Positions 5,599-5,758 of a DNA stretch of 5,758 nt are shown in pieces. Positions within the stretch are counted from its first letter, which is position 1. Every line of letters starts with the position of its first letter. Below the pieces are notes generated by a model, which was not told the origin of the DNA, did not search any database, and worked only from the letters and a program-made list of their open reading frames with translations. The translations under genes and the position numbers were made by a program. The DNA comes from an uncultured Candidatus Saccharibacteria bacterium (GTDB lineage: Bacteria; Patescibacteriota; Saccharimonadia; Saccharimonadales; Saccharimonadaceae), in NCBI GenBank assembly GCA_947364965.1, contig CANAUU010000059.1, positions 1 to 5,758 on the forward strand. The letters are read 5' to 3'.

Positions 5599-5627
5599 AT
5601 TATATAGCCTACCCCTGTAAAAGTCAA
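5599..5627 (-). promoter_or_regulatory. Sigma70 promoter across the right attachment repeat
   Basis: The minus strand has TTGACT (5627-5622), a spacer of exactly 17 bp, and TATAAT (5604-5599). This is the best promoter in the window and would give a leader of about 13 nt for the 268-residue gene. The 12-bp repeat fills most of the spacer and contributes one base of the -35 box. Confidence 0.75.
5611..5622. repeat. Putative right attachment site core (attR), direct repeat with 393-404
   Basis: This is the second full copy of ACCCCTGTAAAA. A partial copy, GACCCCTGT, follows at 5632-5640, so ACCCCTGT recurs with a 22-bp period. If the 12-bp copies are the crossover sites, the excised circle is about 5.2 kb and has the recombinase directly upstream of the 268-residue gene. 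Confidence 0.55.
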
Positions 5628-5631
5628 TCTT

Positions 5632-5663
5632 GACCCCTGTTATGAATACGGGGTTCTCTTTTT
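5632..5663 (+). terminator. Terminator-like hairpin in the right flank
   Basis: ACCCC (5633-5637) pairs with GGGGT (5650-5654), with a possible G-T pair outside, and TCTCTTTTT follows on the plus strand. In an uninterrupted chromosome it would lie shortly downstream of tRNA-Pro(UGG) and could be that gene's original terminator, now moved about 5 kb away. Confidence 0.5.
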
Positions 5664-5676
5664 GCTAAATATGTTG

Positions 5677-5682
5677 TATAAT
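5677..5682 (+). promoter_or_regulatory. Possible promoter reading off the right edge
   Basis: A consensus TATAAT is present, but only a weak -35 candidate (TTCTCT at 5654-5659, 17 bp away). It probably belongs to the next chromosomal gene, which is lost because real sequence ends near 5700. Confidence 0.35.
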
Positions 5683-5700
5683 AGAGTTGCTTAAAACTTT

Positions 5701-5758
5701 AGATCGGAAGAGCACACGTCTTAACTACAGTCACTAAGGCGAATCTCGGTTTGGGGGG
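5701..5758 (+). other. Illumina adapter read-through (not genomic)
   Basis: The stretch begins AGATCGGAAGAGCACACGTC, the start of the standard Illumina adapter. It continues with two base differences (5722 and 5727) to CAGTCAC, an 8-base index TAAGGCGA (5735-5742), ATCTCG, and a decay into G, as seen with two-colour instruments. The last 58 bases should be trimmed. Confidence 0.97.

Noticed and set aside
1..5758. CRISPR array, rRNA or insertion sequence
   Set aside because: No regularly spaced repeats beyond the three short ACCCCTGT copies, no rRNA-like sequence, and no transposase with terminal inverted repeats were seen.

Overview
The window looks like the integrated form of a small mobile element of about 5.2 kb, with short chromosomal flanks. 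The recombinase style, the two compact proline tRNAs with encoded CCA ends, Shine-Dalgarno sites of the AAGGAG type and sigma70-like promoters fit a bacterium. My best guess is a Patescibacteria/CPR lineage such as Saccharibacteria, from memory of similar recombinases and not from any search. The stops of the element genes are TAG or TAA, so the sequence does not test whether UGA is reassigned.

Layout from left to right. At 1-50 there may be the start of a gene running off the left edge. At 60-135 is tRNA-Pro(CGG) on the minus strand and at 285-360 tRNA-Pro(UGG) on the plus strand, each with a -10 box just upstream. At about 387-418 is a terminator-like hairpin that contains the left attachment repeat (393-404). 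All element genes lie on the minus strand, so transcription runs right to left: a protein of unknown function with a winged-helix-like N-terminus (5579-4773), a terminator, a promoter with an inverted repeat over its -10 box, a 59-residue protein (4641-4462) overlapping the start of an AAA+/primase-helicase-type ATPase (4469-2907), a possible 18-residue peptide (2875-2819), an SSB-like protein ending in LDDIPF (2803-2243), a long RNA hairpin (2222-2168) and a large serine recombinase (2075 onward). The right repeat is at 5611-5622. Then come a terminator, a promoter pointing off the contig, and Illumina adapter sequence from 5701 to the end, which is not biological.

The recombinase would move the element, while the ATPase and SSB-like protein look like a minimal replication module. 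No capsid, packaging, conjugation or obvious cargo gene is seen.

Three features stand out. First, the recombinase is split into two frames exactly where a slippery heptamer (T TTA AAA), an upstream GGAGGG and a perfect 7-bp hairpin 8 nt downstream are lined up as in dnaX-type programmed -1 frameshifting. Second, the recombinase frame is open across the left attachment repeat and runs antisense through tRNA-Pro(UGG); rejoining the ends at the 12-bp repeat would instead place a TAG stop at the junction. Third, a TTGACT-N17-TATAAT promoter spans the right repeat, so integration may assemble it.
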